Shown: in pieces, positions 6,125-14,558 of the stretch | Numbering within the stretch: the first letter of the stretch is position 1 | Layout of the letters: each line of letters begins with the position of its first letter | Source of the DNA: Hallerella sp963597395 | GTDB lineage: Bacteria > Fibrobacterota > Fibrobacteria > Fibrobacterales > Fibrobacteraceae | Reading direction: 5' to 3' | Assembly: GCA_963597395.1 (NCBI GenBank) | Contig: CAVBPX010000026.1 | Span: 1-34,448, forward strand | DNA length: 34,448 bases | Program-made: the position numbers and the translations under genes | Notes under the pieces: model-generated | Database searches by the model: none | The model's input: the letters and a program-made list of their open reading frames with translations, nothing else | What the model was told of the DNA's origin: nothing

Positions 6125-7635
6125 TGAAGAAAAAACTGTTTGCTCTTTGCCTCGGAACTCTTGCGCTCATCGCCTGTGCGGGAAATGTCCAAAAGGAAAA
6201 TGCCAAGGCCCCGGCGGCAAGTCCGTCTTCCTCTTCGACTCTTGCGGAATCTCCCGCCGCGGACGTGAAAAAGTCGGATATTCCCGCGACCTACAAGGAT
6301 ATTGTCTTTCCTGAATTTCGGTATGTGGCGCCGTTCCCCGCGGACTACCGCGTCAAGGTTTCGGACAGCATCACGGGATACGTTCAGTCCGACAGGACGC
6401 TTCCGCTGATACACTTCAACATCTTTTTCCGGGATGCTTTCGTGGCGGACAGTCTTAAAAACGAGGCTGCCTACGATCTGCTTTCCTCAATGTTTCGGCG
6501 CGGAGGTTCCGAAAAGCTCGCTCCGCAGGCCCTGGACGATTCGCTCGAATTCATCGCGGCGTCTCTTGCCGGCGGGGTCGGAACCTTTCAGGACGTTATC
6601 AGCGTCGAATGTATGTCGAAGGATTTTCCGCAGCTGCTTTCGCTTGTCAAGGAGGTTTTCCTTTCGCCCGCATTTGACGCAAATGCTCTGGAAATCCAAA
6701 AGACAGGCGCGGCAAACGCCTACGAGCACCGCTTTGACAATCCGTCCGGGATTCTCGCCGCGCTCGACGGATACGCAAACTACATGCCGAATCCGCGGCT
6801 CTGGGATGCAACCGCCGACGAATACCGAAAGGTTTCCCGCGAGGACCTTCTGAAAATTTCGAAGTCGCGCTTCCGCTCGGGCCGCATCGTCTTTGCTGTG
6901 GCCGGGGACTTTGACCGCGACTCGATGGCGACGGCCCTTGGCGAATATTTCAAGGACTGGCCCGTCGATACGTCGCATGTGTCGAAAATTTCGCCCGTGC
7001 TGCTCCGGAAAACGCCCGGAATCTACCTGGTGGATAAAGACATTTCCCAGGCAAACATTTCGATGAGCGCGCCTTTTGTAAAGCGTCCGCATCCGGACTA
7101 TTATCCGACCGCGGTAGCGAGCTTTATTCTCGGCGGCGGCTCCTTCTCGTCGCGCCTGATGGCCCGCGTACGTTCGGACAACGGCCTTGCCTACAGCATT
7201 TACAGCACGGTCGATAACGACTACCGCGATACGGGACTTGTGACGATTGCGTTGCAGACAAAGGTTGAAAGCGTGGAACTTGCACTCGGGCTCATCCGCG
7301 AGGAAATTCAAAAGCTCGCCAAGGACGGCCCCTCCGAAGAGGAACTGGCAAACGCCAAGAAGACGCTTGTTGAAAGCCTCCCGAGCCTTTTCGACTCCCC
7401 GGCGAGCACGACGATTCTCTTTGCGAAAGGGGAACTTCTCGGCAAAAAGGATTCGCATTACATCGATTACGTCGATGAAATCAACCGGGTGACCGCGGAA
7501 CAGGTCAAACAGATGATTTCCAAATATTTTGACCCGCAAAAAATGACAGTTTCCATTGTGGGCCCAAAGAGCAAACTGGAATCCCTAGGAAGCATAACGG
7601 TCGTTCCGCTCGACAGCCTCGACTTCAGAAAGTGA
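6124..7635 (+). CDS. M16-family peptidase-like lipoprotein (inactive subunit)
   Basis: 503 residues. It starts with a lipoprotein signal peptide (MKKKLFALCLGTLALIAC, lipobox LIAC, lipidated Cys about residue 18) followed by an Ala/Ser/Pro-rich linker. The body is two M16 domains, but the place of HxxEH reads LLSSMFRRGGSEKL, so no zinc site exists. The R/Y region near the C-terminus (SFSSRLMARVRSDNGLAYSIYSTVD) is the conserved substrate-binding segment of M16B partners. Such subunits bind substrate and complete the chamber of the active partner, here the gene just upstream, with which it shares a TAATG junction. Lipidation would fix the complex to a membrane facing the periplasm. The assignment is strong; the partner relation is inferred from context. 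Confidence 0.9.
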   Translation: MKKKLFALCLGTLALIACAGNVQKENAKAPAASPSSSSTLAESPAADVKKSDIPATYKDIVFPEFRYVAPFPADYRVKVSDSITGYVQSDRTLPLIHFNIFFRDAFVADSLKNEAAYDLLSSMFRRGGSEKLAPQALDDSLEFIAASLAGGVGTFQDVISVECMSKDFPQLLSLVKEVFLSPAFDANALEIQKTGAANAYEHRFDNPSGILAALDGYANYMPNPRLWDATADEYRKVSREDLLKISKSRFRSGRIVFAVAGDFDRDSMATALGEYFKDWPVDTSHVSKISPVLLRKTPGIYLVDKDISQANISMSAPFVKRPHPDYYPTAVASFILGGGSFSSRLMARVRSDNGLAYSIYSTVDNDYRDTGLVTIALQTKVESVELALGLIREEIQKLAKDGPSEEELANAKKTLVESLPSLFDSPASTTILFAKGELLGKKDSHYIDYVDEINRVTAEQVKQMISKYFDPQKMTVSIVGPKSKLESLGSITVVPLDSLDFRK

Positions 7636-7642
7636 GTTTTGC

Positions 7643-8602
7643 TTGAAAACCGCGCTGATTTTTCTGCTTGCGATTTGGACCGTGTCCTTTGCCGCCGAGA
7701 GCCGTGAAGAGTTTCGGCACGGATCCTGTGCGGCCTCGAAAGCGTGCCTCGGGGTCATTCTCCCGGGATGTTCCGAAGAGGATCTTTCGCCCGTCGAGGA
7801 CATTGACTACGATGCGGAATTCTGTGCGCCGTTCACCGACCTGAGAAACCGCGGAATCGATTTGCGGAGTCCCGTCACGTTCGAAATTTTTGGACATCTC
7901 GGAAAGCGTTACCGAGTCTCCTACGAGGCGTCCGGAAGCCTTCCCGTTACGGGCGACATGATGAGTTACCTCTTTGACCATTTTCCGTTTACGACCGTCC
8001 TCGTGAACCTTTTTCAGGGAACGCAATACACGATACACTACAACTCCACAAACCAGAGGCTTTTTAGCGGCAACAACGGCGGACATCTTTTCGGGGACTT
8101 TTACTGGGTCCTTCAGGACAGCGCCGGCGTCGGAAAAGGCTTTCACAACGTCTTTTACGGAAGCGGGCGTTGCAAAATTCTGAAGTGGAACCTGCACGGG
8201 ATTGCGGTCGCCGTTCTCGACATGGTTCCCGACGGCGAAAAGACGCATTACCGTTTTCGCGCCATCGTGTTTCCGGCGAACGCCTTTCTCAATTCCATCA
8301 TGAAAATGGGATTTTTCCGCGACGTCGTCAATTCCAAAATTTCCGAAATCATCCGGAACATTTCGGAGTCCTCGGAATCCTATGTGGCAGGGAACCACGC
8401 GCCGGTCGATACAGCTTCGATCCTCAAGCGTGGCCAGTATGCGAAGGAACTTTCGGAGTTTCGGAAGGTTGCCGCGGGAGATCTCAAATGGACGGTCGGC
8501 GATGCGGTCGAAAAGCGCCGCCAGGACCTGCAAAAACGAAAACCCGTCTTTGTGACGGAAACCCCGATGATTTTTAAGCAGCCGAAAACATTCGGCAAGT
8601 AA
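7643..8602 (+). CDS. Exported protein of unknown function (TTG start)
   Basis: 319 residues with a clear signal peptide (MKTALIFLLAIWTVSFA, cleavage before AES). The start codon is TTG at 7643, 8 bp after the stop of the M16 lipoprotein gene; no later methionine would keep the signal peptide. The mature part has four cysteines near its N-terminus (SCAASKAC, PGC, FCAPF) that could form disulfides, a central beta-rich section, and a final amphipathic helix region (FFRDVVNSKISEIIRNISES). The order beta sheet then long helix faintly recalls START/SRPBCC lipid-binding folds, but I could not confirm this. By position it belongs to the M16 transcription unit. I do not recognise the family. Confidence 0.75.
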   Translation: MKTALIFLLAIWTVSFAAESREEFRHGSCAASKACLGVILPGCSEEDLSPVEDIDYDAEFCAPFTDLRNRGIDLRSPVTFEIFGHLGKRYRVSYEASGSLPVTGDMMSYLFDHFPFTTVLVNLFQGTQYTIHYNSTNQRLFSGNNGGHLFGDFYWVLQDSAGVGKGFHNVFYGSGRCKILKWNLHGIAVAVLDMVPDGEKTHYRFRAIVFPANAFLNSIMKMGFFRDVVNSKISEIIRNISESSESYVAGNHAPVDTASILKRGQYAKELSEFRKVAAGDLKWTVGDAVEKRRQDLQKRKPVFVTETPMIFKQPKTFGK

Positions 8603-8609
8603 AGGACCT

Positions 8610-9293
8610 ATGGAAAATTACACGTATTCTTCCCCGGAAATGCAAGCAAAAATCGAGGCTCTCCTTCCGCGAATTACCGAGCATCGCCGCGACCTTCTTT
8701 TTAAGGTGGTCCAAAACCGCACGCGGCACTTTTGCATGGTTCTCGAAGATCTTTTTGATCCGCACAACATTTCGGCGGTCATTCGCACGGCGGAAGTCTT
8801 TGGAATTGAGGATGTTCACGTCATCGAAGAAGTCAATCCGTACAAAATAAACCGTTCCATTTTAAAAGGCTCGATCAAATGGATGAACATCTATTTGCAC
8901 AAAAAGCGCATGGCCTGCATGGAACATCTTCGCAAAAAAGGCTACCGGATTGCCGTCGCAAGCACCAACACGAACAATTCCGTCCTCGACCTGGATCTTT
9001 CGCGCCCAACGGCGTTTTACCTCGGAAGCGAATTTACGGGGAACCATCCCGACACGCTCGCCGCGGCGGACTGCGAGTTTAAACTGCCGCAATACGGCAT
9101 CACCGAATCGATGAACGTTTCGGTCGCGGGCGGCGTTCTGATGTGTTATCTGGACCATTTTATGCAGCAAAAGGGCCGCGCAGCCTATGCCCTCCCCCCT
9201 GCGGAACGGGACGCGCTTTTGGTGGAATGGCTCGAAAGGCACATAAACGACGAAGGTGCGGCGAGTTCCGTTCGGCGAATCGGGGACGAATAA
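8610..9293 (+). CDS. trmH: TrmH-type tRNA (guanosine-2'-O-)-methyltransferase
   Basis: 227 residues, close to the 229 of E. coli TrmH, which methylates the 2'-OH of G18 in the tRNA D-loop using S-adenosylmethionine. The SPOUT trefoil-knot motifs are all visible: motif 1 EDLFDPHNISAVIRTAEVFGIEDVHVI (Asn and Arg of N..A..R), motif 2 FYLGSEFTG, and motif 3 QYGITESMNVSVAGGVLMCYL. The N-terminal and C-terminal extensions (about residues 1-35 and 195-227) match the TrmH subfamily rather than RlmB or TrmL. AAAGGA lies 4 nt before the ATG. It follows the unknown exported protein by 7 bp and is probably cotranscribed with it. Confidence 0.9.
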   Translation: MENYTYSSPEMQAKIEALLPRITEHRRDLLFKVVQNRTRHFCMVLEDLFDPHNISAVIRTAEVFGIEDVHVIEEVNPYKINRSILKGSIKWMNIYLHKKRMACMEHLRKKGYRIAVASTNTNNSVLDLDLSRPTAFYLGSEFTGNHPDTLAAADCEFKLPQYGITESMNVSVAGGVLMCYLDHFMQQKGRAAYALPPAERDALLVEWLERHINDEGAASSVRRIGDE

Positions 9294-9295
9294 AC

Positions 9296-9301
9296 TAAAT
9301 T
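9296..9301 (+). promoter_or_regulatory. Candidate -10 (TAnnTT) box for the MCE gene
   Basis: TAAATT followed by GTTTTTG, 9 nt before the ATG at 9311, where no Shine-Dalgarno sequence is present. It suggests that the MCE-ptsHI genes may have a separate promoter inside the rightward cluster. This rests only on similarity to the other TAnnTT boxes in the window. Confidence 0.3.
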
Positions 9302-9310
9302 GTTTTTGCG

Positions 9311-10219
9311 ATGAAGAAAAATACCGGATTATACCTCGCTGTCGGACTTGTCGTCCTCCTCGCCATCATCATTTTGATCTTTGGACTGTTCTTTTTGAAC
9401 GACAAGGACCCGCGCGAAGTCTTTGACACCTATTATATGCGCTTTCCGCAGGTGAGCACCCTTACGCTGGATGACCCGGTGAAAATCAACGGAGTAAAGC
9501 TCGGAAAGGTCGAAAGCATCTACCTCGCCGGAAACCGCGTTCTGGTCGTCGTGCGCATTCGAAACGACGTAAAGATTCCGAAAGGGTCCGAGGTGCGCGT
9601 CCAGAACATCGGCATTATGGGCGAGCGTCAGATTGGCGTCATTCTGCACGATTCCGCGGAAAACTTCGCACCGGGCGACACTATCGACGGACAGTTCGAC
9701 GCGGGCATCGCGGAGGCTCTTGGACTTGCGGGCGAAATCATCGACTCGACAAAGGTTCTCATTACGTCCGTTCACCAGGTGATGGATTCCACCATTTCGA
9801 ATCCCGAATTCCGGAAACAGTTCCGGACGATGCTCGACAAGGCGGAGTCTCTCGAAGACAGGCTCTCCCGAATGCTCGCCGAAACGGATCCGCAAATTAG
9901 GACGAGCCTCGGCAACCTGAACCGCGCAACGGTCAAGGTGAACGCCTTGCTCGATACGGCTTCCGCTCCCATCGGGAAACTGCTTTCGTCGGCGGGAGGT
10001 CTCATGACCGATGCCGGAAACGTCGTCGGAAAGCTCGATTCCGTAACTGACCGCCTCTCCGCAATTACCGGAAAATTGCAGTCCAAGGACAATACGGCGG
10101 GAATCCTTCTGAACGATCGGGCTCTTCACGACGACCTGGTCCAGACGCTCCATTCGGCGGACAGTCTCTTTCAAATCATCCTCCAGGACGGCCTGGACGT
10201 GAACGTGGACCTTTTCTAA
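9311..10219 (+). CDS. MlaD-family (MCE domain) lipid-transport protein
   Basis: 302 residues. One N-terminal membrane helix (TGLYLAVGLVVLLAIIILIFGLFF, about residues 5-29) anchors it in the inner membrane. An MCE domain follows at about 38-118 (VFDTYYMRFPQVSTLTLDDPVKINGVKLGKV...), with the conserved glycine-valine turn and the PKGSEVRVQNIGIMGERQIGV segment. The remaining part is a long helical region, often coiled coil in this family. MCE proteins form hexameric rings or tubes that move phospholipids between the inner and outer membranes, normally with the permease MlaE and the ATPase MlaF. Neither partner is in this window, so they must be encoded elsewhere. HPr follows 20 bp downstream. Confidence 0.88.
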   Translation: MKKNTGLYLAVGLVVLLAIIILIFGLFFLNDKDPREVFDTYYMRFPQVSTLTLDDPVKINGVKLGKVESIYLAGNRVLVVVRIRNDVKIPKGSEVRVQNIGIMGERQIGVILHDSAENFAPGDTIDGQFDAGIAEALGLAGEIIDSTKVLITSVHQVMDSTISNPEFRKQFRTMLDKAESLEDRLSRMLAETDPQIRTSLGNLNRATVKVNALLDTASAPIGKLLSSAGGLMTDAGNVVGKLDSVTDRLSAITGKLQSKDNTAGILLNDRALHDDLVQTLHSADSLFQIILQDGLDVNVDLF

Positions 10220-10239
10220 TCAATTCGACGGAAACTTTT

Positions 10240-10515
10240 ATGCACAGCAAAGAAATCGTGGTCACAAACAAGCTCGGCGTACACGCTCGGCCGGCGGGCA
10301 TGATTGTGGACATCACGGGAAAATCCAAAAGCGACATTACACTCGAATACGAAGGAACGAAGGTCAACGCCAAGAGCATTCTCAACGTGATGATGCTCGC
10401 CATTACGCCCGGTTCGACGGTAAAGTTTACAGCAAGCGGCGAAGACGAGGAACTGGTTCTTGAACAGCTGGAACAACTTTTCCGCGACAACTTCCATGAA
10501 GAGCAAAACGACTGA
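10240..10515 (+). CDS. ptsH: HPr phosphocarrier protein
   Basis: 91 residues. HPr takes a phosphate from enzyme I on His15 and passes it to EII sugar permeases or regulatory proteins. The active-site segment NKLGVHARPAG places His15 exactly where expected, with Arg17 beside it. The regulatory segment NAKSILNVMML keeps Ser46, the residue phosphorylated by HPr kinase/phosphorylase in Firmicutes and many Gram-negatives, so regulation through HPrK is possible. Its 3' end overlaps the ptsI start by 20 bp, which fits coupled synthesis of the pair. No sugar EII gene lies in the window, so whether this system moves sugar or only regulates cannot be judged here. Confidence 0.95.
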   Translation: MHSKEIVVTNKLGVHARPAGMIVDITGKSKSDITLEYEGTKVNAKSILNVMMLAITPGSTVKFTASGEDEELVLEQLEQLFRDNFHEEQND

Positions 10516-12319
10516 GAAACAAAAGATTCGCACGGTTCTTGTCGGTGTAGCGGCTTCTCCCGGCTACGGTTACGGACCGGTTCACAAAATTGAAAGCCGA
10601 AAGTTTTCGCTGGATTCCTCCGCGCTTCCGGAAAGCGCTCTCAAGGCCGAAGAGGAACGCTTTGTCAAGGCGGTCGAAGCGGCTTCCCGGGAAATCGAGG
10701 AACTGAAAAAGGTGACGACCGAGCGCCTCGGCGAAAACGAGAGCCGCATTTTCGATTCGCACCTGATGATGCTCAAGGACGCGACGCTCCTCGAACCGAT
10801 TGTTTCGAGCATCCGAAAAGGTGCACACAACGCCCGCTGGGCCGTTCACAGCACGCTCTCCGCCCTGATCACGCAATTCGAAAACTGCAAAAACGAAGTG
10901 ATGCAGGAACGCTCGTCGGACCTCAAGGAGCTTTACAACAGGCTGCTTTCCGCTCTGGACGAATCGGCGCCCAAGCGCGTCGAAAAGAAGTCCACGGAAC
11001 CTTCGATGATCGTTTCGCACGAGCTCACGCCCGGAATGCTCATGTCCATCGAAAAGGACAACGTTCTGGGCTTTGCAACGGACATCGGCGGCCGCACAAG
11101 CCACATTTCCATCCTTGCCCGCGCCATGCAGCTTCCGGCGGTCTCCGGTCTCCGGAACGTTTCCCTGATTATCGAGGACGGCGACAAGCTCCTCATCGAC
11201 GGCACGGGCGGAATGGTCATCGTCAACCCGAACGAAGACGACCTGAACCGCTTCAAGGAAAAGCTCGCTGTCTATAACAAGCAGAAGCAGGAGCTTTTTA
11301 CGATGCGGCAGCTCGAGCCGATGACGCTCGACGGCAAGTATATTACGCTCCAGGCAAACATCGAACTTCCGGTCGAGGCGGATTCCGTTTTGGACTTCGG
11401 GGCAACGGGCGTTGGACTTTACCGCTCCGAGTTCCTTTTCTTTCGCAAAGGGACGCCTACGTGCGACGAACAGGCCGAGGCCTATGCGCACATTTTAAAA
11501 AAGCTGAATCCCTACCCGGTCGTCATCCGCACGCTCGATGCCGGCGGCGACAAGCTCGTGTCGGACATTTCGGCAAGCGACGAGGCAAATCCGTTTATGG
11601 GATGGCGCTCGATTCGCGTGTGCCTTTCCCGCAAGGAACTTTTCAAGGACCAGCTGCGCGCGCTTCTTCTCGCAAGTCGCGAAGGACATTTGCGCATCAT
11701 GTTCCCGATGATAAGCAGCCTCGACGAACTTCGCGAAGCCAAGAGGCTTTACCAGGAATGTCGTACGCAGCTTTTGAACGAGGGCTATACGCTTCCCGAG
11801 GTGAAGGTCGGCTGCATGATAGAGGTCCCGGCCGCTGTGATGATGGTGGACGCTCTCGCGAAGGAAGTGGACTTTTTCAGCATCGGAACAAACGACCTGA
11901 TTCAGTTTACGCTGGCAGTGGATCGTACGAACGAACTGATTGCGAACCTTTTCGAACCTCACCATCCGGCGGTTCTCAATATGATCGATCGGACGGTGCG
12001 GGCCGCTCACCACGAAGGAATTCCGGTGTGCGTCTGCGGCGAAATGAGTTCCGATCCGCTATCGACCCTTGTGCTTGTCGGGCTCGGCGTCGATGAACTT
12101 TCCATGACGCCGTGGAGCATTATGGAATGCAAAAAGATCATTCGCTCCGTCAACTACGAGGACGTCAAGGCCACGGCGCGGGCCGTTCTGCGGATGGATA
12201 CGGCGGCGAGTGTCAACCGTTATCTTCGCCAAAAGTATTTGCAGATGATTATCGACCTCGGCATTTCGAGCTTCATCATGACGCATGACGTCAAGAATCC
12301 GCTGGAGAAGGATGTTTAG
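10496..12319 (+). CDS. ptsI: PTS enzyme I (PEP-protein phosphotransferase)
   Basis: 607 residues, in the usual range of 570-610. Enzyme I autophosphorylates with phosphoenolpyruvate and charges HPr. The domains are complete: an N-terminal HPr-binding region (ASPGYGYGPVHKIES, then the helical FDSHLMMLKDATLLEP), the phosphohistidine loop GGRTSHISILAR (His203), and the C-terminal PEP-binding barrel with LYRSEFLFF, TLDAGGDKL, FSIGTNDLIQFTLAVDR and the active-site cysteine in VCVCGEMSSDP. I took Met at 10496 (MKSKTTEKQ) rather than 10460, since the latter adds 12 residues with no family match and lengthens the overlap with ptsH. The lytic transglycosylase gene begins 8 bp before its stop. Confidence 0.95.
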   Translation: MKSKTTEKQKIRTVLVGVAASPGYGYGPVHKIESRKFSLDSSALPESALKAEEERFVKAVEAASREIEELKKVTTERLGENESRIFDSHLMMLKDATLLEPIVSSIRKGAHNARWAVHSTLSALITQFENCKNEVMQERSSDLKELYNRLLSALDESAPKRVEKKSTEPSMIVSHELTPGMLMSIEKDNVLGFATDIGGRTSHISILARAMQLPAVSGLRNVSLIIEDGDKLLIDGTGGMVIVNPNEDDLNRFKEKLAVYNKQKQELFTMRQLEPMTLDGKYITLQANIELPVEADSVLDFGATGVGLYRSEFLFFRKGTPTCDEQAEAYAHILKKLNPYPVVIRTLDAGGDKLVSDISASDEANPFMGWRSIRVCLSRKELFKDQLRALLLASREGHLRIMFPMISSLDELREAKRLYQECRTQLLNEGYTLPEVKVGCMIEVPAAVMMVDALAKEVDFFSIGTNDLIQFTLAVDRTNELIANLFEPHHPAVLNMIDRTVRAAHHEGIPVCVCGEMSSDPLSTLVLVGLGVDELSMTPWSIMECKKIIRSVNYEDVKATARAVLRMDTAASVNRYLRQKYLQMIIDLGISSFIMTHDVKNPLEKDV

Positions 12320-14558
12320 GCTGGCGCTTCTCACCGGGCTTTTTCTCGGAGCCGTCCTGTGGGCCGGCGAAAACGCTTCCGACGTCGAACGCGTCCCCGG
12401 GTATGAATTTCAGAACAGGGTCATCCGGTTTGAGCGCAGCCAAAAAAATTGCGACACGCTCCCCGACGGAATGGAAAAGGAATTTTCGTGCGCGGCCGCA
12501 GCCTTTTACCGCGGAGATTTTTCGAAGTCCCTTGCCGCCTACGAAAAACTGATCGGGCGGGATTCCTCCATCGACAAGAGCATTCTTGCGCGCATCGCGC
12601 GGTCCGAGTTCGAAGAAAAGCAATACGCCCAGGCGAAAAAGACGCTCGACAAGGGGGACGCCCGGTTTGGGGATTCTCCCGAGTGGAAGGAATTTGCCGA
12701 CCGGGTCCGTCTAGACCTGATGCTCGCGGATAAAAAGGTAAAGCCGAAGGCCAAGGCGGATTCCATCGAACAGTTCCTTAAAAATTACGGAGACGATTCG
12801 CGCGAACCGCAGCTTCGCTACAAGAAAGGCGTCTTGCTCGAACAGGCGAAAAACTTCAAGGCGGCAAAAAAGGCCTACCTCTATGTGATTGCGCATCCTT
12901 CGGAATACGGGGACGCCGCGTGGGAGGCTCTGCACCGCATTCGTGCGCTTTCTCCGTCCGAGACGCTCGACGAAAAGTTCACCTATGCAAATCGTTTGTG
13001 TACAAAAGGCTTTCACGCCGAATGTGTCGAACTGGTCGATTCCATCCTGGAACTGGACAGGAATGCCGCCGCTCCGAAGGACACGTCAAAAGTTCCCGAA
13101 CTGAAAACGCATGAGGATTCCGTTGTCTGGACGCTCCCCGCAAGCACGTTCTCTCTCAAAAGCCGAATTTCCCTGTGGGAAAATCGCGCAGCCGCTTTCA
13201 AGGCTCTGAAGCTCGATACGCTCGCCATTCGCGATTACCGTTTTTTGATTGACAGCGTCGAGGCCCGCGCCGCGTGGCTCCAGTCGATCGTTCGGCTGTA
13301 TCGCGCAAACGGAATGACGTCTGATGCCAATCGGATCGATTCGCTGTTTCAGGAAAAGTTCCGCTACACGCTTCAAAACGCAAACAACATCTGGGTTCGG
13401 GCCTTTGAATTCGAACAAAAAAAGATGTTTCCGGAAGCCATCGCAAGTTACGATTCGCTGAACAGTCCCAAGTTTAAACAGAGCAACAAGCAAAAGTGGG
13501 CACAGTTCCGCATTGCGCTCTGCTACTTCAAACAGAACATGCTGGATTCCGCCATCGTCCATTTTCAAAAGGCGAAGGGCGAGGACTTTTTGTGGAGTTC
13601 GAGCGGGGCCCGGATGTTCCTCGGCGACATTTACCTTTCGCAAGGAAAGTCGGAAGAGGCAAAGGAAGCCTACTTGGACTGCATCCGCGACTTTCCCGTC
13701 GGCTATTACGCGCACCGCTCACGGATTAAGCTCGTTCAAAACGGTCTTCTGGATTCCGCATCCGTCCCGTGGCTTGCGCCGCAGGACATGTCCGATTCCC
13801 TCACCATGCACTGGATTCGAACCGTCCAGGGAGGCCGCGCCGATACGTCCCATAGCGAGGCCCGCTATAAAAGGGTCAAACGGCTTCTCGAACTGGGCTT
13901 TGCCGAGGAGGCCTTTGATCTGTTCCATTTTGCCAAAAAGAAGAACAGGTCCCGCCTGGATTTTCTCTACAGCTACGCGGAACTTTTCCTTTCGTTTGAC
14001 GAACTCATCCCGGGCTATGCGCTGGCCCGGACGTTCCAGAATACCATTCCGCGAAAGCACCTCGCCGATGCTCCCCGAAACGTGATGAAGGTTCTTTATC
14101 CGATGCCTTTCCGCGACCGCGTCTTTGCCTTTTCGGATTCCACGATAGACCCGTATTTTGTGTATAGCGTCATGCGGCAGGAGTCCACGTTCAACTATCT
14201 GATTACAAGCCCGGCCAACGCATGCGGACTTTTGCAAATCATTCCGCCCACGGCCAAAAAGCTCGCAAAGCTCGAAGGCATTTCGCCTTTTTCGCAAAAC
14301 CTTCTCTACAATCCCTACATGAACATTCGCCTCGGAATCCGCTACCTGAAGGATCTTCTCGTCACCTACGAAAATGATCCGATGTATGTCCTTGCCAACT
14401 ACAACGCGGGTCCCAAACCGGCAAAGCGCTGGCAATCCGAGGGCAAGGAACTTCCGTGGGATTTGCGCGCCGAGGAAATCAGCTACTGGGAAACCCGCGA
14501 TTACGTAAAGCGCGTTCTCGGAAACTACTGGGTCTATACGGAAGTCTGGGATCGCTGA
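12312..14558 (+). CDS. Slt-type soluble lytic transglycosylase
   Basis: About 748 residues with a signal peptide (MFRLALLTGLFLGAVLWAG), so periplasmic. The C-terminal 150 residues are an SLT (GH23) domain: YSVMRQESTFN holds the catalytic glutamate (about residue 624), followed by SPANACGLLQIIPPTAKKLA and the substrate-groove segment VLANYNAGPKPAKRW. These cut the MurNAc-GlcNAc bond of peptidoglycan and leave a 1,6-anhydro end. The first 600 residues are helical repeats of TPR type (for example YDSLNSPKFKQSNKQKWAQFRIALCYFKQNMLDSAIVHFQKAK), comparable to the superhelical ring of E. coli Slt70 but longer. The ATG at 12312 is preceded directly by GGAGAAGG and overlaps the ptsI stop. EamA follows with no gap. 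Confidence 0.9.
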   Translation: MFRLALLTGLFLGAVLWAGENASDVERVPGYEFQNRVIRFERSQKNCDTLPDGMEKEFSCAAAAFYRGDFSKSLAAYEKLIGRDSSIDKSILARIARSEFEEKQYAQAKKTLDKGDARFGDSPEWKEFADRVRLDLMLADKKVKPKAKADSIEQFLKNYGDDSREPQLRYKKGVLLEQAKNFKAAKKAYLYVIAHPSEYGDAAWEALHRIRALSPSETLDEKFTYANRLCTKGFHAECVELVDSILELDRNAAAPKDTSKVPELKTHEDSVVWTLPASTFSLKSRISLWENRAAAFKALKLDTLAIRDYRFLIDSVEARAAWLQSIVRLYRANGMTSDANRIDSLFQEKFRYTLQNANNIWVRAFEFEQKKMFPEAIASYDSLNSPKFKQSNKQKWAQFRIALCYFKQNMLDSAIVHFQKAKGEDFLWSSSGARMFLGDIYLSQGKSEEAKEAYLDCIRDFPVGYYAHRSRIKLVQNGLLDSASVPWLAPQDMSDSLTMHWIRTVQGGRADTSHSEARYKRVKRLLELGFAEEAFDLFHFAKKKNRSRLDFLYSYAELFLSFDELIPGYALARTFQNTIPRKHLADAPRNVMKVLYPMPFRDRVFAFSDSTIDPYFVYSVMRQESTFNYLITSPANACGLLQIIPPTAKKLAKLEGISPFSQNLLYNPYMNIRLGIRYLKDLLVTYENDPMYVLANYNAGPKPAKRWQSEGKELPWDLRAEEISYWETRDYVKRVLGNYWVYTEVWDR

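Noticed and set aside
6487..7539. Minus-strand open frame of 350 codons
   Set aside because: Antisense to the M16 lipoprotein gene; no recognisable protein features.
10427..11491. Minus-strand open frame of 354 codons
   Set aside because: Antisense to ptsI, whose active-site motifs prove the plus strand is coding.
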